DNA of 64,000 nt from the NCBI RefSeq assembly GCF_014534655.1, contig NZ_JACVVD010000001.1, forward strand, positions 744,001 through 808,000, in the 5' to 3' direction. The notes beneath the pieces are model-generated. The model saw only the letters and a program-made list of their open reading frames with translations. It was not told where the DNA came from and did no database searches. This document shows positions 36,260 to 44,537 of this stretch, in pieces (the first letter of the stretch is position 1; every line of letters starts with the position of its first letter). The DNA is from Paenibacillus sedimenti (GTDB taxonomy: Bacteria; Bacillota; Bacilli; Paenibacillales; NBRC-103111). The position numbers and the translations under genes were made by a program.

Positions 36260-36529
36260 TTACGCTTGAGCCGTAAGAGCGTTCAGCTTTTTAGCCAGAC
36301 GGGACTTCTTGCGGTTAGCGGCATTTTTATGGATTAAACCTTTAGAAGCTGCTTTGTCTAATTTCTTAGAAGCGTTAATCAGAGCATCTTTGGCAGTTTC
36401 TGCATTATTGCTTGCAGCTGTTTCGAAAGCTTTCACAGCAGTACGCAGTGCGGACTTTTGGGAAGCGTTGCGAAGACGGCGCTTTTCGCTAACTTTTACT
36501 CGTTTAATAGCGGATTTAATGTTTGGCAT
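36260..36529 (-). CDS. rpsT: 30S ribosomal protein S20
   Basis: 89 residues starting '[20 protein letters not shown]'. The start is at 36529, with GGAGGTG 7 bases upstream; an in-frame ATG three codons earlier overlaps that SD region. Very Lys/Ala/Arg-rich helical protein, with '[20 protein letters not shown]' at the C-terminus. Binds 16S rRNA. Opposite orientation to its neighbours, as in B. subtilis. Confidence 0.97.
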   Translation of the reverse strand: MPNIKSAIKRVKVSEKRRLRNASQKSALRTAVKAFETAASNNAETAKDALINASKKLDKAASKGLIHKNAANRKKSRLAKKLNALTAQA

Positions 36530-36660
36530 GAAATTCACCTCCTACTTCACAAAACACGTTCAACGTTACATTTGCATGTTTGCTGACAACTTTAAGTATT
36601 CTACCATGCAGAAAGTGAAAATGCAAGACCTGTCAATAGGTTCTCGCCGGCCTTCTTTTT

Positions 36661-36691
36661 TGAATAACGGTTATATGTTCGTCGCACAATA
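36661..36691 (+). promoter_or_regulatory. Candidate sigma-G promoter of gpr
   Basis: TGAATA (36661-36666), 18-base spacer, CACAATA (36685-36691), close to the forespore consensus. gpr is known to be forespore-expressed in B. subtilis. Confidence 0.5.
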
Positions 36692-36726
36692 AGCTATGCA
36701 ATGCTACCTGAGAAAGGGGAACAGTT

Positions 36727-37725
36727 ATGGATTTAAACGCATATTCCACACATATAGACCTTGCGTTAGATGCAAGGGACTTGGCGCAGGCTGCCAATCA
36801 GGGGCAAGCCATACCCGGTATTGAAACGGATACGAAACGAGAAAATGGGATTCGGGTGACCAAGATCAATGTATTAAATGAAGAAGGTTCTAAGGCGCTT
36901 GGCAAGCTTCCCGGACATTACATAACGATTGAAGTGCCGGCTCTACGGCAAAAGGACACCCAATTGCAGGATCGCGTGGCAACGAAGCTTGCTCAAGAAT
37001 TTGGCCAGTTTTTGCTGGAGATCGGTATATCGAAAGAGGCAAAAGTGCTCATTATCGGACTTGGCAATTCCAGCGTTACGCCCGATGCGCTCGGTCCTCT
37101 AGTCGTGGATAATGTAATGGTGACACGTCATTACTTTGAGCTGATGCCTGATGACGTAGGCCCGGGGTATCGCGCTGTAAGCGCCGTAGCGCCCGGCGTA
37201 TTGGGTACCACAGGCATAGAAAGCAGCGATATCGTGCAGGGGATCGTGGAGAAATCCCAACCGGATTTCATCATTGCCATAGATGCCTTAGCATCCAGAT
37301 CCTTAGAGCGTGTCAATACGACGATTCAAATCGCTGATACCGGCATCCATCCCGGCTCAGGGATTGGCAACAAGCGCAAGGGCCTTACAAAGGAGGTCTT
37401 GGGCATTCCGGTCGTTGCCATTGGGGTCCCAACGGTTGTCTATGCATCAACGATTGTTAATAATGCTTTTGATATGATGCATAAGCATTTCAGTGAGCAG
37501 ACAAGCAATACTGGGCAGATTCTGGGGCTTCTGGACGGCATGAAGGAGGAAGAACGACTGCTGTTGGTCAAGGAAGTGCTGAATCCGGTCGGGCATGATC
37601 TTCTCGTGACACCGAAGGAGATCGACCAGTTTATCGAGGATATTGCCAATATTATCGCAAGCGGCTTAAATGCTGCACTTCACGATGCCGTCAGTGTCGA
37701 TAACGTAGCGGCCTATACCCATTAA
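36727..37725 (+). CDS. gpr: Germination protease
   Basis: 332 residues, usual for the zymogen. Starts a propeptide 'MDLNAYSTHIDLALDARDLA' with the consensus self-cleavage region near 'IPGIETDTKRENGI'. Core phrases 'VLIIGLGNSSVTPDALGPLV' and 'PDFIIAIDALASRSLERVNT' carry the conserved acidic residues, and 'IQIADTGIHPGSGIGNKRKG' follows. Cleaves small acid-soluble spore proteins during germination. Normally directly followed by spoIIP; here a TIR-like operon lies between them. Confidence 0.97.
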   Translation: MDLNAYSTHIDLALDARDLAQAANQGQAIPGIETDTKRENGIRVTKINVLNEEGSKALGKLPGHYITIEVPALRQKDTQLQDRVATKLAQEFGQFLLEIGISKEAKVLIIGLGNSSVTPDALGPLVVDNVMVTRHYFELMPDDVGPGYRAVSAVAPGVLGTTGIESSDIVQGIVEKSQPDFIIAIDALASRSLERVNTTIQIADTGIHPGSGIGNKRKGLTKEVLGIPVVAIGVPTVVYASTIVNNAFDMMHKHFSEQTSNTGQILGLLDGMKEEERLLLVKEVLNPVGHDLLVTPKEIDQFIEDIANIIASGLNAALHDAVSVDNVAAYTH

Positions 37726-37731
37726 TCGTTC

Positions 37732-37767
37732 AAAGCTGTCACTACAAATCGTAGGGACAGCTTTTTT
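37732..37767 (+). terminator. Terminator of gpr
   Basis: AAAGCTGTC, inner CTAC/GTAG, GACAGCTTTTTT. Confidence 0.88.
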
Positions 37768-37803
37768 GCTAAATTATGGATAGATTTTGAAGGAGAAAGG
37801 AGC

Positions 37804-37857
37804 GTGGTGTCGAATTGGTTGACAATGATAACTGAGAAGCAGGAAGTGGGATTATGA
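37804..37857 (+). CDS. Possible 17-residue leader peptide upstream of TIR operon
   Basis: GTG 37804 with AAGGAGAAAGGAG just upstream encodes MVSNWLTMITEKQEVGL and stops at TGA 37855, which overlaps ATG 37854 of the first TIR gene (ATGA). The SD here is stronger than the one before the TIR gene, so this may couple translation of the TIR gene. No recognisable family; it may instead be chance. Confidence 0.3.
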   Translation: MVSNWLTMITEKQEVGL

Positions 37858-38327
37858 GTCATTCAGAAAAAGCGAAGTTATTCATCGGGTCTTCCGCTGA
37901 AAGCGTAGAAGTCGCTGAAGCGTTACAGGCTAATCTTCAATATGCGTTTGAAGTGACTGTATGGAGTCAGCTGTTGTTTCCTCCCTCTCAAACGACGTTA
38001 GCGCCACTCATCCGGAATGCTAAGGCTTCAGACTTCGCCATTTTTGTTTTTCAACCGAGCGATTTGACGCTGCTGAGAGATACCGTAGTCAGTACGGTCA
38101 GAGATAATGTCATTCTTGAGCTTGGCTTATTCATCGGGCAAATTGGCTTAGAGAGAACGTACTTCCTTGTTCCGGATGACGAGCCTTTCCATCTGGCTAC
38201 CGATTTAATCGGTTTAACCCCATTGAAATATAATCCGCATCACAGCGCAGGACTACTTGCGGGACTAGGTCCAGCCACTTTTACAGTGAAGCAAATGTTT
38301 AAGGAATTAGGGCTAAGAGTAAAATGA
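37854..38327 (+). CDS. Stand-alone TIR-like NADase-type domain protein
   Basis: 157 residues, one domain. Matches the TIR-like family seen in CBASS and Pycsar effectors (Cap12-type, formerly 'predicted nucleotide-binding protein'). First strand 'KLFIGSSAESVEVAEALQAN', 'FEVTVWSQLLF', 'SDFAIFVFQPSD', then 'VRDNVILELGLFIGQIGLER', in which E89 is the expected catalytic Glu, and 'LIGLTPLKY'. Such domains hydrolyse NAD+ when assembled. The gene overlaps the next one by 4 bases (ATGA). No cyclase, STING, SIR2, SLOG or Argonaute gene is adjacent. It sits between core spore genes, so it is an accessory insertion; a defence role is inference. Confidence 0.85.
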   Translation: MSHSEKAKLFIGSSAESVEVAEALQANLQYAFEVTVWSQLLFPPSQTTLAPLIRNAKASDFAIFVFQPSDLTLLRDTVVSTVRDNVILELGLFIGQIGLERTYFLVPDDEPFHLATDLIGLTPLKYNPHHSAGLLAGLGPATFTVKQMFKELGLRVK

Positions 38328-39301
38328 AGCCAAAACTATTTATCGGCTGTTCGCAGCAAAGCTCCATATGGGCAGAGTTTTATCAAACCCAACTATCGGC
38401 TGCTTCGGAGGTTTCCGTTATTCATCAAGGCGTGCTTTCCGCATCGCATCATAAATTGAATATGCTGAAGAAACATATGGAAGAGACGGATTTTGGTCTC
38501 ATCATCTTAACTCATTCGGATATGGATAACGCTTCAACCTATCATAATCTATTAATCTTAATCGGGTTGTGCATTGGAGAACTAGGATACAGCAGGACGT
38601 TTATTGTGATGCCAAAAAGCCGTCAATTACCTGACTATCTGGAAGGCTATCATCCTTTGACGATCGACGACCATAATGAAAATGATGAATTAGTTCAACT
38701 GGCGGGACCGCATCTGTATCCACTGAAAACAAGTATCCTTGGTCAAAAAAAGCGCTATAAGAAGTCGGATATACGAAAAAATGATGCGCTTCGCAGTTTT
38801 CTGTTTGATTCCTTGGATTCGCTCAGCGTTGCCAGTGTAGATTACGACAGGGTGCTGGATAAATTCCATAAGACATTTGATTCCAATTGTGGTACAATTG
38901 AGCTTCAAGAAGTGACTGCTGCAACATTGTTTGAACTGCTGGAAGATGGCGTCACTTTGAAACAATTTGGCCGTGCCGGTCAGGTTGGCAGCCACCATCA
39001 ATTTCATGTCGATGATCCTGTAAGTTACATTGCAGAATGTTATCGCGGCAAAGATACGAACATATACTTAGGGCGAGCTAAAGACAAAGAGGATGGAGAG
39101 TTTGAGTACATTTACTGTGTCAAGCTGCATCCGACGATTGTTTCATCCATACATTTCAAAACCAAGACGGATATCCCGTACAGAAGCCATCATGGAGTAA
39201 TGATGGAGTTGTCTGAACGAAACGCGAAGCTGGTGTCTTCACTCAAATCCATTGTGAAAGGAAGGATTCAATATGTTGAAGCCCACGAAGAAAGCTCGTA
39301 A
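38324..39301 (+). CDS. TIR-like protein lacking the catalytic Glu, with unknown C-terminal domain
   Basis: 325 residues. Residues 1-145 align by eye with the preceding TIR-like protein: 'KLFIGCSQQSSIWAEFYQTQ', 'SEVSVIHQGVL', 'TDFGLIILTHSD', and 'YHNLLILIGLCIGELGYSRT' where the catalytic Glu position is L79. It should therefore be a non-catalytic TIR fold. Residues about 155-325 form a second domain I do not recognise, with motifs 'LKQFGRAGQVGSHHQFHV', 'AECYRGKDTNIYLGRAKD' and 'VKLHPTIVSSIHFKTKTD'. A plausible reading is a sensor or regulator that pairs with the active TIR protein. Overlaps both neighbours. Confidence 0.7.
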   Translation: MKPKLFIGCSQQSSIWAEFYQTQLSAASEVSVIHQGVLSASHHKLNMLKKHMEETDFGLIILTHSDMDNASTYHNLLILIGLCIGELGYSRTFIVMPKSRQLPDYLEGYHPLTIDDHNENDELVQLAGPHLYPLKTSILGQKKRYKKSDIRKNDALRSFLFDSLDSLSVASVDYDRVLDKFHKTFDSNCGTIELQEVTAATLFELLEDGVTLKQFGRAGQVGSHHQFHVDDPVSYIAECYRGKDTNIYLGRAKDKEDGEFEYIYCVKLHPTIVSSIHFKTKTDIPYRSHHGVMMELSERNAKLVSSLKSIVKGRIQYVEAHEESS

Positions 39302-39440
39302 CCAATCTCGCAGCAAAAGGGGCGAAAAGCCTACGAATTCAAAGCTGGTCAAACTTTACAACGGTCCTACCGTGTTAAATAAAACTAGCGGCGTGACGAT
39401 TGTGGCGAAAGGCTCTTTTGATTTTGGATCTGTTGTATAA
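39273..39440 (+). CDS. Small basic protein, 55 aa, third gene of TIR operon
   Basis: ATG 39273 with GGAAGG 7 bases upstream; overlaps the end of the previous gene by 29 bases in another frame and ends at TAA 39438. The first 20 residues are strongly basic ('MLKPTKKARNQSRSKRGEKP'). The rest ends 'VTIVAKGSFDFGSVV'. It could bind nucleic acid or be an accessory subunit. No family recognised. Its SD and the terminator 24 bases later support a three-gene unit. Confidence 0.5.
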   Translation: MLKPTKKARNQSRSKRGEKPTNSKLVKLYNGPTVLNKTSGVTIVAKGSFDFGSVV

Positions 39441-39463
39441 CCCCATAACTTTATAAAATATCC

Positions 39464-39504
39464 AGACGTCGATATCAGGGATGATATGCGGCGTCTTTTC
39501 TTTT
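39464..39504 (+). terminator. Terminator of the TIR operon
   Basis: AGACGTCGATATCA, GGG, TGATATGCGGCGTCT, then TTTCTTTTTC. Confidence 0.75.
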
Positions 39505-39593
39505 TCTCTATCTGAAAAAAATCTATCGTTTGAGTTCTACTGAAGGAGCTCGTTTCATAGATTGAAGTAAGATAGATTAGGAGGAATCACACT

Positions 39594-40823
39594 ATGAAAT
39601 GGACATCCGCCACACTCAATCTCAGCCATGTTCGCAAAACGTTTCAGAGCGCTGGTTCTGTCGGGAAAACATTTATCCTGCTCAGCACCGCTACTTTCGC
39701 TTTGTTCGTCCTTCTTGGAGTCGGAGGCTTTCTTCAGGCCAAAGTCATAACGACCTCCCCTGTCTCCTCGATGAAAAGTCTCGCCGCCTCCGTCACCAAT
39801 CAATTTTTTATCGATATGTTAGGCATGGAAGTGCCGCATCTGCATAAGGACAAGAAGAAATTTACATTTTCACAGCACAATGTGTTTAACTTTGCTTTCC
39901 GTTTTATGACGGATATTAACCCGCGGGATCCCAAAAGCTTGATGGCCAGCGAAGTGCCTGGCATGGATTTGACAAAGAGTACGGTGCTTGTGAGAGGAAG
40001 TGCGACGAATCCGAGTGAACCCCAAGATTATACACCTCCGGCGAATGCACTTGACGCAGAAGCCAAAACCCCGCTGCCTTCCATAACACCGGAGGTTGCC
40101 GTATCCGCAAGTCCAACGCCAACGAACGTATCAATGGGCCAACCACCGAGAACAGCCGGTAAAAACGTCGCATTTGTCTATCAAACGCACAGTAATGAAT
40201 CGTTCTTGCCTGAGCTTAAAGGCATCACTAATCCTGATAAAGCCTATAGTGACAAAGTCAACATTATTTCTGTCGGCAAAAGGTTGGCGCAAAATCTGGA
40301 AAGAGACGGCATCGGCGCCGTTCATTCAGAAACCGTATATCCGAGCACAGTGAAAAATTTTGAATATCCGTACTCGTACAAATATTCGTTGAAAACACTC
40401 CAGGAAGCCGCTGTCGCTCACCCGGATCTACAGTATTATTTTGATATTCATCGCGATTCTTCATCCCGCAGCAAAACGACAGTTACCATCGATGGCAAGG
40501 ATTACGCGCAGGTGTACTTTATCATCGGCGGCAAAAATCCGAATTGGAAAAAAAATGAAGAATTTGCGAGAAAAATTCATCAGGTGCTGGAAGCCAAACA
40601 TCCCGGCATTTCCAAAGGCATTCATGCCAAAGAAGCCAATGAGGGCAACGGTCTTTACAATCAAAACTTTTCTCCCAACAACATCCTGATTGAAGTCGGG
40701 GGTCCTTACAATACCCTGGAAGAATGCTACCGGACAACGGATTGGCTGTCAGAGGCTATTTCAGAAGTGATATTAAATGCGAAGAAAGTAGACGCGCCGG
40801 TTCCGGCCGCTAAGCAATCTTAA
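39594..40823 (+). CDS. spoIIP: Stage II sporulation protein P
   Basis: 409 residues. One membrane helix near residues 28-48, then a linker with a Pro/Thr/Ser-rich part, and the SpoIIP amidase/endopeptidase domain: 'VAFVYQTHSNESFLPELKG', 'YYFDIHRDSSSRSKTTVTID' and 'NILIEVGGPYNTLEECYRTT'. With SpoIID and SpoIIM it remodels peptidoglycan to drive engulfment. SD AGGAGG. It should be mother-cell (sigma-E) expressed; I see no promoter good enough to list. Confidence 0.95.
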   Translation: MKWTSATLNLSHVRKTFQSAGSVGKTFILLSTATFALFVLLGVGGFLQAKVITTSPVSSMKSLAASVTNQFFIDMLGMEVPHLHKDKKKFTFSQHNVFNFAFRFMTDINPRDPKSLMASEVPGMDLTKSTVLVRGSATNPSEPQDYTPPANALDAEAKTPLPSITPEVAVSASPTPTNVSMGQPPRTAGKNVAFVYQTHSNESFLPELKGITNPDKAYSDKVNIISVGKRLAQNLERDGIGAVHSETVYPSTVKNFEYPYSYKYSLKTLQEAAVAHPDLQYYFDIHRDSSSRSKTTVTIDGKDYAQVYFIIGGKNPNWKKNEEFARKIHQVLEAKHPGISKGIHAKEANEGNGLYNQNFSPNNILIEVGGPYNTLEECYRTTDWLSEAISEVILNAKKVDAPVPAAKQS

Positions 40824-40853
40824 TACTGGGCGCGATTGAAGGCGGAGGAGAAG

Positions 40854-41261
40854 ATGAGGATGAAGCATTTTTATTTCAAAGTCGGATTGTTCGGACTGTT
40901 ATTGATGTTTTGCATCTTATTCGGCGTGAGCCTTGCGTCCGGTGGAGTGGAACGCATACAAGGGCCGCTGCCTCCTTCCTCCAAAGAAACGCAAGAGGCG
41001 ACCGTAAAGCCGAAAGCAAAAGTAACGGCGCTTGCCGCTGAGGTAACCCCTTCGCCTACCAAGTCAGTAGCGAAGGGCAAAGCTGCCGAGGAAGAGGAAA
41101 AAGCGAAAACTGAAGCGGAAACGAAGCCCGACCCTGTAGCCGATCATGATAATTCGCTCAACCATGTCGGGAACAAGCTTGGCGACCTGCTGCAAATCGT
41201 AGCGCACCACGGGATCAAGCTGTTTGTATCGTTATTTGATGCGGTGCTTGGCAAAGGATGA
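40854..41261 (+). CDS. yqxA: YqxA family membrane protein (DUF3679)
   Basis: 135 residues from ATG 40854 (GGAGGAGAAG just upstream). One N-terminal membrane helix 'VGLFGLLLMFCILFGVSLAS', a conserved 'GGVERIQG', a variable Lys/Ala/Glu/Thr-rich middle, and a C-terminal amphipathic helix 'LLQIVAHHGIKLFVSLFD'. It occupies the YqxA position between spoIIP and lepA. Function unknown; it likely belongs to the spoIIP transcript. Confidence 0.75.
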   Translation: MRMKHFYFKVGLFGLLLMFCILFGVSLASGGVERIQGPLPPSSKETQEATVKPKAKVTALAAEVTPSPTKSVAKGKAAEEEEKAKTEAETKPDPVADHDNSLNHVGNKLGDLLQIVAHHGIKLFVSLFDAVLGKG

Positions 41262-41271
41262 CGCCGGCACA

Positions 41272-41300
41272 TTGCTGGGACTTCTTACAACTGCTATAAT
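41272..41300 (+). promoter_or_regulatory. Sigma-A promoter of lepA
   Basis: TTGCTG (41272-41277), 17-base spacer, TATAAT (41295-41300), 38 bases before lepA. Confidence 0.7.
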
Positions 41301-41337
41301 GAAAATTATTTGCATGTAGTGGGGGTTAGTCTTTAGC

Positions 41338-43152
41338 ATGACGGACATTCGAGCTAGACAAAAGAAAATTCGCAACTTTTCAATTATCGCACATATCGAC
41401 CACGGTAAGTCGACGCTTGCCGACCGCATTTTGGAATATACAGGAGCGCTGTCTTCCCGTGAGATGCAGGAGCAGGTGCTCGACCAGATGGATCTGGAGC
41501 GGGAACGCGGAATCACCATCAAGCTGCAAGCGGTAAGATTGACCTACCGCGCGGACGATGGTGAGGAGTACATTTTGAATTTGATTGATACCCCGGGGCA
41601 CGTCGACTTCACGTATGAAGTATCCCGAAGTCTTGCAGCTTGCGAAGGCGCGCTGCTTGTCGTGGACGCGGCACAAGGCATTGAAGCGCAGACGCTGGCC
41701 AATGTATATCTGGCGCTGGATAATAATCTTGAAATTTTACCCGTTATTAATAAAATCGATTTGCCGAGCGCCGATCCTGAGAAAGTGAAGCAGGAAGTTG
41801 AGGATGTCATCGGCCTCGATGCGAGTGAAGCGGTGTTGGCTTCCGCGAAGGCCGGTATCGGCATTAAAGAAATTTTGGAACAAGTGTGTCAGAAAGTGCC
41901 GGCGCCTCAGGGAGATCCGGACAATCCGTTAAAAGCGCTGATTTTCGACTCTCATTATGATGCCTATAAAGGCGTTATCGTGTATGTTCGGGTCGTAGAC
42001 GGATCGATCAAGGCAGGCTCCAAAATCAAGATGATGGCGACGAACAAAACGTTTGAGGTCATTGAAGTTGGCGCGTTTAAGCCAAGAATGTCGATCGTGG
42101 ATTCCCTCGATGTAGGCGATGTAGGCTTTATCGTAGCCGGAATCAAGAATGTAGGGGATACGCGGGTCGGGGATACAGTGACAGATGCAACTCGTCCGGC
42201 GCCTGAACCGCTTCCAGGTTACCGCCGGATCAACCCGATGGTATTCTGCGGACTGTACCCGATCGAAACATCCGATTACAACGATCTTCGCGAGGCACTG
42301 CAAAAGCTCGAGCTGAACGACGCGTCGTTGCGCTTTGAGCCAGAGACATCTTCGGCACTTGGCTTTGGTTTTCGCTGCGGATTCCTGGGACTGCTGCACA
42401 TGGAGATCATTCAGGAGCGTATCGAGCGCGAATTCAACATCCCGCTTATTACAACCGCGCCGAGTGTAATCTACCGCGTAACATTGACGAACGGCGAAGT
42501 GATGGACATCGATAATCCGTCCAACTACCCGGATCCGCAGCGGATTGATTTCGTTGAAGAGCCTTACGTGAAAGCATCGGTTATCGTACCGAACGATTAT
42601 GTAGGTACGATTATGGAGCTTTGCCAAGGTAAACGCGGTGAATACATCAATATGGAGTACCTGGACTCTAATCGGGTGACATTGACGTATGACATCCCAT
42701 TGTCCGAGATTGTCTATGATTTCTTCGACCAGTTGAAGTCAAGAACAAAAGGCTACGCTTCATTCGACTATGAAGTAACAGGCTACAAGAAATCCAATCT
42801 CGTGAAAATGGACATCCTCCTTAATGGCGAACAGGTCGACGCCCTGTCGTTCATCGTTCATCGTGACGGAGCTTATAATCGCGGTAAAATTATTTGCGAT
42901 AAGCTGAAGGAACTCATTCCGCGGCAAATGTTCGAGGTGCCGATCCAAGCGGCAATCGGACAAAAGATTGTTGCTCGTGAGACCGTTAAAGCGATGCGCA
43001 AAAACGTCCTCGCCAAATGTTACGGCGGTGACATTTCACGTAAACGGAAGCTGCTCGATAAGCAGAAGGAAGGGAAGAAGCGCATGAAGCAGGTCGGCAG
43101 CGTTGAGGTGCCGCAGGAAGCATTCATGGCTGTTCTCAAAATCGACGAATAG
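41338..43152 (+). CDS. lepA: Elongation factor 4
   Basis: 604 residues, usual length. G1 '[20 protein letters not shown]', G3 '[20 protein letters not shown]', G4 '[13 protein letters not shown]'. C-terminal LepA-specific domain '[20 protein letters not shown]'. A translational GTPase involved in ribosome biogenesis and elongation under stress. It follows its own promoter, and GGGGG lies upstream of the start. A terminator separates it from hemW. Confidence 0.98.
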   Translation: MTDIRARQKKIRNFSIIAHIDHGKSTLADRILEYTGALSSREMQEQVLDQMDLERERGITIKLQAVRLTYRADDGEEYILNLIDTPGHVDFTYEVSRSLAACEGALLVVDAAQGIEAQTLANVYLALDNNLEILPVINKIDLPSADPEKVKQEVEDVIGLDASEAVLASAKAGIGIKEILEQVCQKVPAPQGDPDNPLKALIFDSHYDAYKGVIVYVRVVDGSIKAGSKIKMMATNKTFEVIEVGAFKPRMSIVDSLDVGDVGFIVAGIKNVGDTRVGDTVTDATRPAPEPLPGYRRINPMVFCGLYPIETSDYNDLREALQKLELNDASLRFEPETSSALGFGFRCGFLGLLHMEIIQERIEREFNIPLITTAPSVIYRVTLTNGEVMDIDNPSNYPDPQRIDFVEEPYVKASVIVPNDYVGTIMELCQGKRGEYINMEYLDSNRVTLTYDIPLSEIVYDFFDQLKSRTKGYASFDYEVTGYKKSNLVKMDILLNGEQVDALSFIVHRDGAYNRGKIICDKLKELIPRQMFEVPIQAAIGQKIVARETVKAMRKNVLAKCYGGDISRKRKLLDKQKEGKKRMKQVGSVEVPQEAFMAVLKIDE

Positions 43153-43167
43153 AACGAAAAGATGAGA

Positions 43168-43205
43168 AGCCGGGGTGGCAGAGTACTCTGCCCCTTGGCT
43201 TTTTC
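43168..43205 (+). terminator. Terminator after lepA
   Basis: AGCCGGGGTGGCAGAG, TA, CTCTGCCCCTTGGCT, then TTTTT. Confidence 0.75.
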
Positions 43206-43227
43206 GCTCAGAAAGGAACGATTTCTT

Positions 43228-44379
43228 ATGCTGGTTACTTATGCGGCTCCAACGGCTGTGTATATTCATATTCCCTTTTGCACGAACAAATGTCATTATT
43301 GCGATTTCAACTCTTACGTGCTCAAAGGTCAGCCGGTGATGGAATATTTGGATGCCCTTGAACGTGAAATGGAGCTGACGGTAAGAGAGAATCCGCCTGC
43401 TAAAGTAGAAACAATCTTCGTTGGCGGCGGAACGCCGACAGTTCTGCTGCCCGATCAAATGGAGCGGTTTCTGCTAATGGTTCGGACTTATTTTCCAGCG
43501 GACAGCTCAGAGGTTGAATTCTCGATGGAAGCGAATCCCGGGACAACGGATGAGGATAAGCTGGCCGTCATGAAAGAAGGCGGCGTCAACCGCATCAGTT
43601 TCGGCGTACAGTCCTTCAATAATGATTTGTTAGCAGCAATCGGACGCATTCATAATACGGACGATGTATTCAGAAGCATCGAGAACGCCAAGAAACTGGG
43701 CTTTAATAACTTATCGATCGATCTGATGTTTGGACTTCCTAAACAAACTGTCGATATCATGCAGGCTACTTTAGATGAAGCTTTAGCGCTGGATTTGCAG
43801 CATTACTCGATATATAGCCTAAAAGTGGAAGAAAACACGTTGTTCCACACCTTGTTTCACAAAAATCAACTGCCTCTTCCAAGTGAAGACGAAGAAGTGG
43901 AAATGTACGAACTGATTATGAACAGACTGCAAGACGCGGGTTACAAGCAGTACGAGATCAGCAACTTCGCAAAGCCGGGTTGCGAAAGCAGGCATAACTC
44001 GATGTATTGGCGCAACCGCTCCTATTATGGTCTGGGCGCCGGGGCTCACGGGTATATGAATGGACAGCGGCATGTCAATGTAAAAGGCATTCAGCCATAT
44101 ATCGATGCGACCAAACAGGGCTTGCCGATTGCGGAGCAATTCGAAGTAACGCGCCAGGAAGCAATGGAAGATTTCATGATGGTCGGCTTGCGTATGCTGG
44201 AAGGTGTAAGGAATGCCGATTTCATCAGCCAGTTTGGTATCACGATAGAATCGCAATTCGAATCTACATTAGACCAATGGCTGCGCAAACAGCTGCTCGA
44301 ACGAACGCAGGACGGATATAGGCTTTCGAAGCAAGGAATCCTGCTTGGCAACGAAGTTTTTGCATCATTCCTTTCCTAA
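43228..44379 (+). CDS. hemW: Heme chaperone HemW (radical SAM, HemN-like)
   Basis: 383 residues from ATG 43228; upstream in-frame codons lie in the lepA terminator. Radical SAM cluster 'HIPFCTNKCHYCDFNSYV' (C-x3-C-x2-C), and 'FVGGGTPTVLLPDQMERFL'. Conserved 'RISFGVQSFNNDLLAAIGR' and a C-terminal HemN-like domain 'EAMEDFMMVGLRMLEGV'. It lacks the extra N-terminal segment of true coproporphyrinogen dehydrogenase, so HemW, a heme-trafficking protein, is the better call. Confidence 0.93.
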   Translation: MLVTYAAPTAVYIHIPFCTNKCHYCDFNSYVLKGQPVMEYLDALEREMELTVRENPPAKVETIFVGGGTPTVLLPDQMERFLLMVRTYFPADSSEVEFSMEANPGTTDEDKLAVMKEGGVNRISFGVQSFNNDLLAAIGRIHNTDDVFRSIENAKKLGFNNLSIDLMFGLPKQTVDIMQATLDEALALDLQHYSIYSLKVEENTLFHTLFHKNQLPLPSEDEEVEMYELIMNRLQDAGYKQYEISNFAKPGCESRHNSMYWRNRSYYGLGAGAHGYMNGQRHVNVKGIQPYIDATKQGLPIAEQFEVTRQEAMEDFMMVGLRMLEGVRNADFISQFGITIESQFESTLDQWLRKQLLERTQDGYRLSKQGILLGNEVFASFLS

Positions 44380-44420
44380 AACAACTTATCCATTTCTGCC
44401 AAAATCGGTATAAATAGTTC

Positions 44421-44449
44421 TTGTGCAAATATACGTTTCGTTGTATATT
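44421..44449 (+). promoter_or_regulatory. Promoter of GNAT gene overlapped by an inverted repeat
   Basis: TTGTGC (44421-44426), 17-base spacer, TATATT (44444-44449). A perfect 8-bp inverted repeat AAATATAC / GTATATTT at 44427-44434 and 44443-44450 fills the space between the two hexamers, as a repressor site would. Confidence 0.5.
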
Positions 44450-44460
44450 TATACATGAAT

Positions 44461-44520
44461 CCACAAGCGTAAGTGCGGTAAAGCCGCTATGACGCTGGCT
44501 TGGGTTTTATGCATTTTTTA
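44461..44520 (+). terminator. Hairpin and T-rich tract in the GNAT leader
   Basis: AGCGT, GCGG-TAAA-GCCGC inner stem, ACGCT, then GGCTTGGGTTTTATGC and six T. It is either the terminator of hemW or, given the promoter upstream at 44421, an attenuator of the GNAT gene. Confidence 0.5.
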
Positions 44521-44537
44521 TTGCGATTGGTGGGATA

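Noticed and set aside
39440-39593. Sigma-E promoter of spoIIP
   Set aside because: CATAGATT near 39556 resembles a -10, but no matching -35 lies at the right distance.
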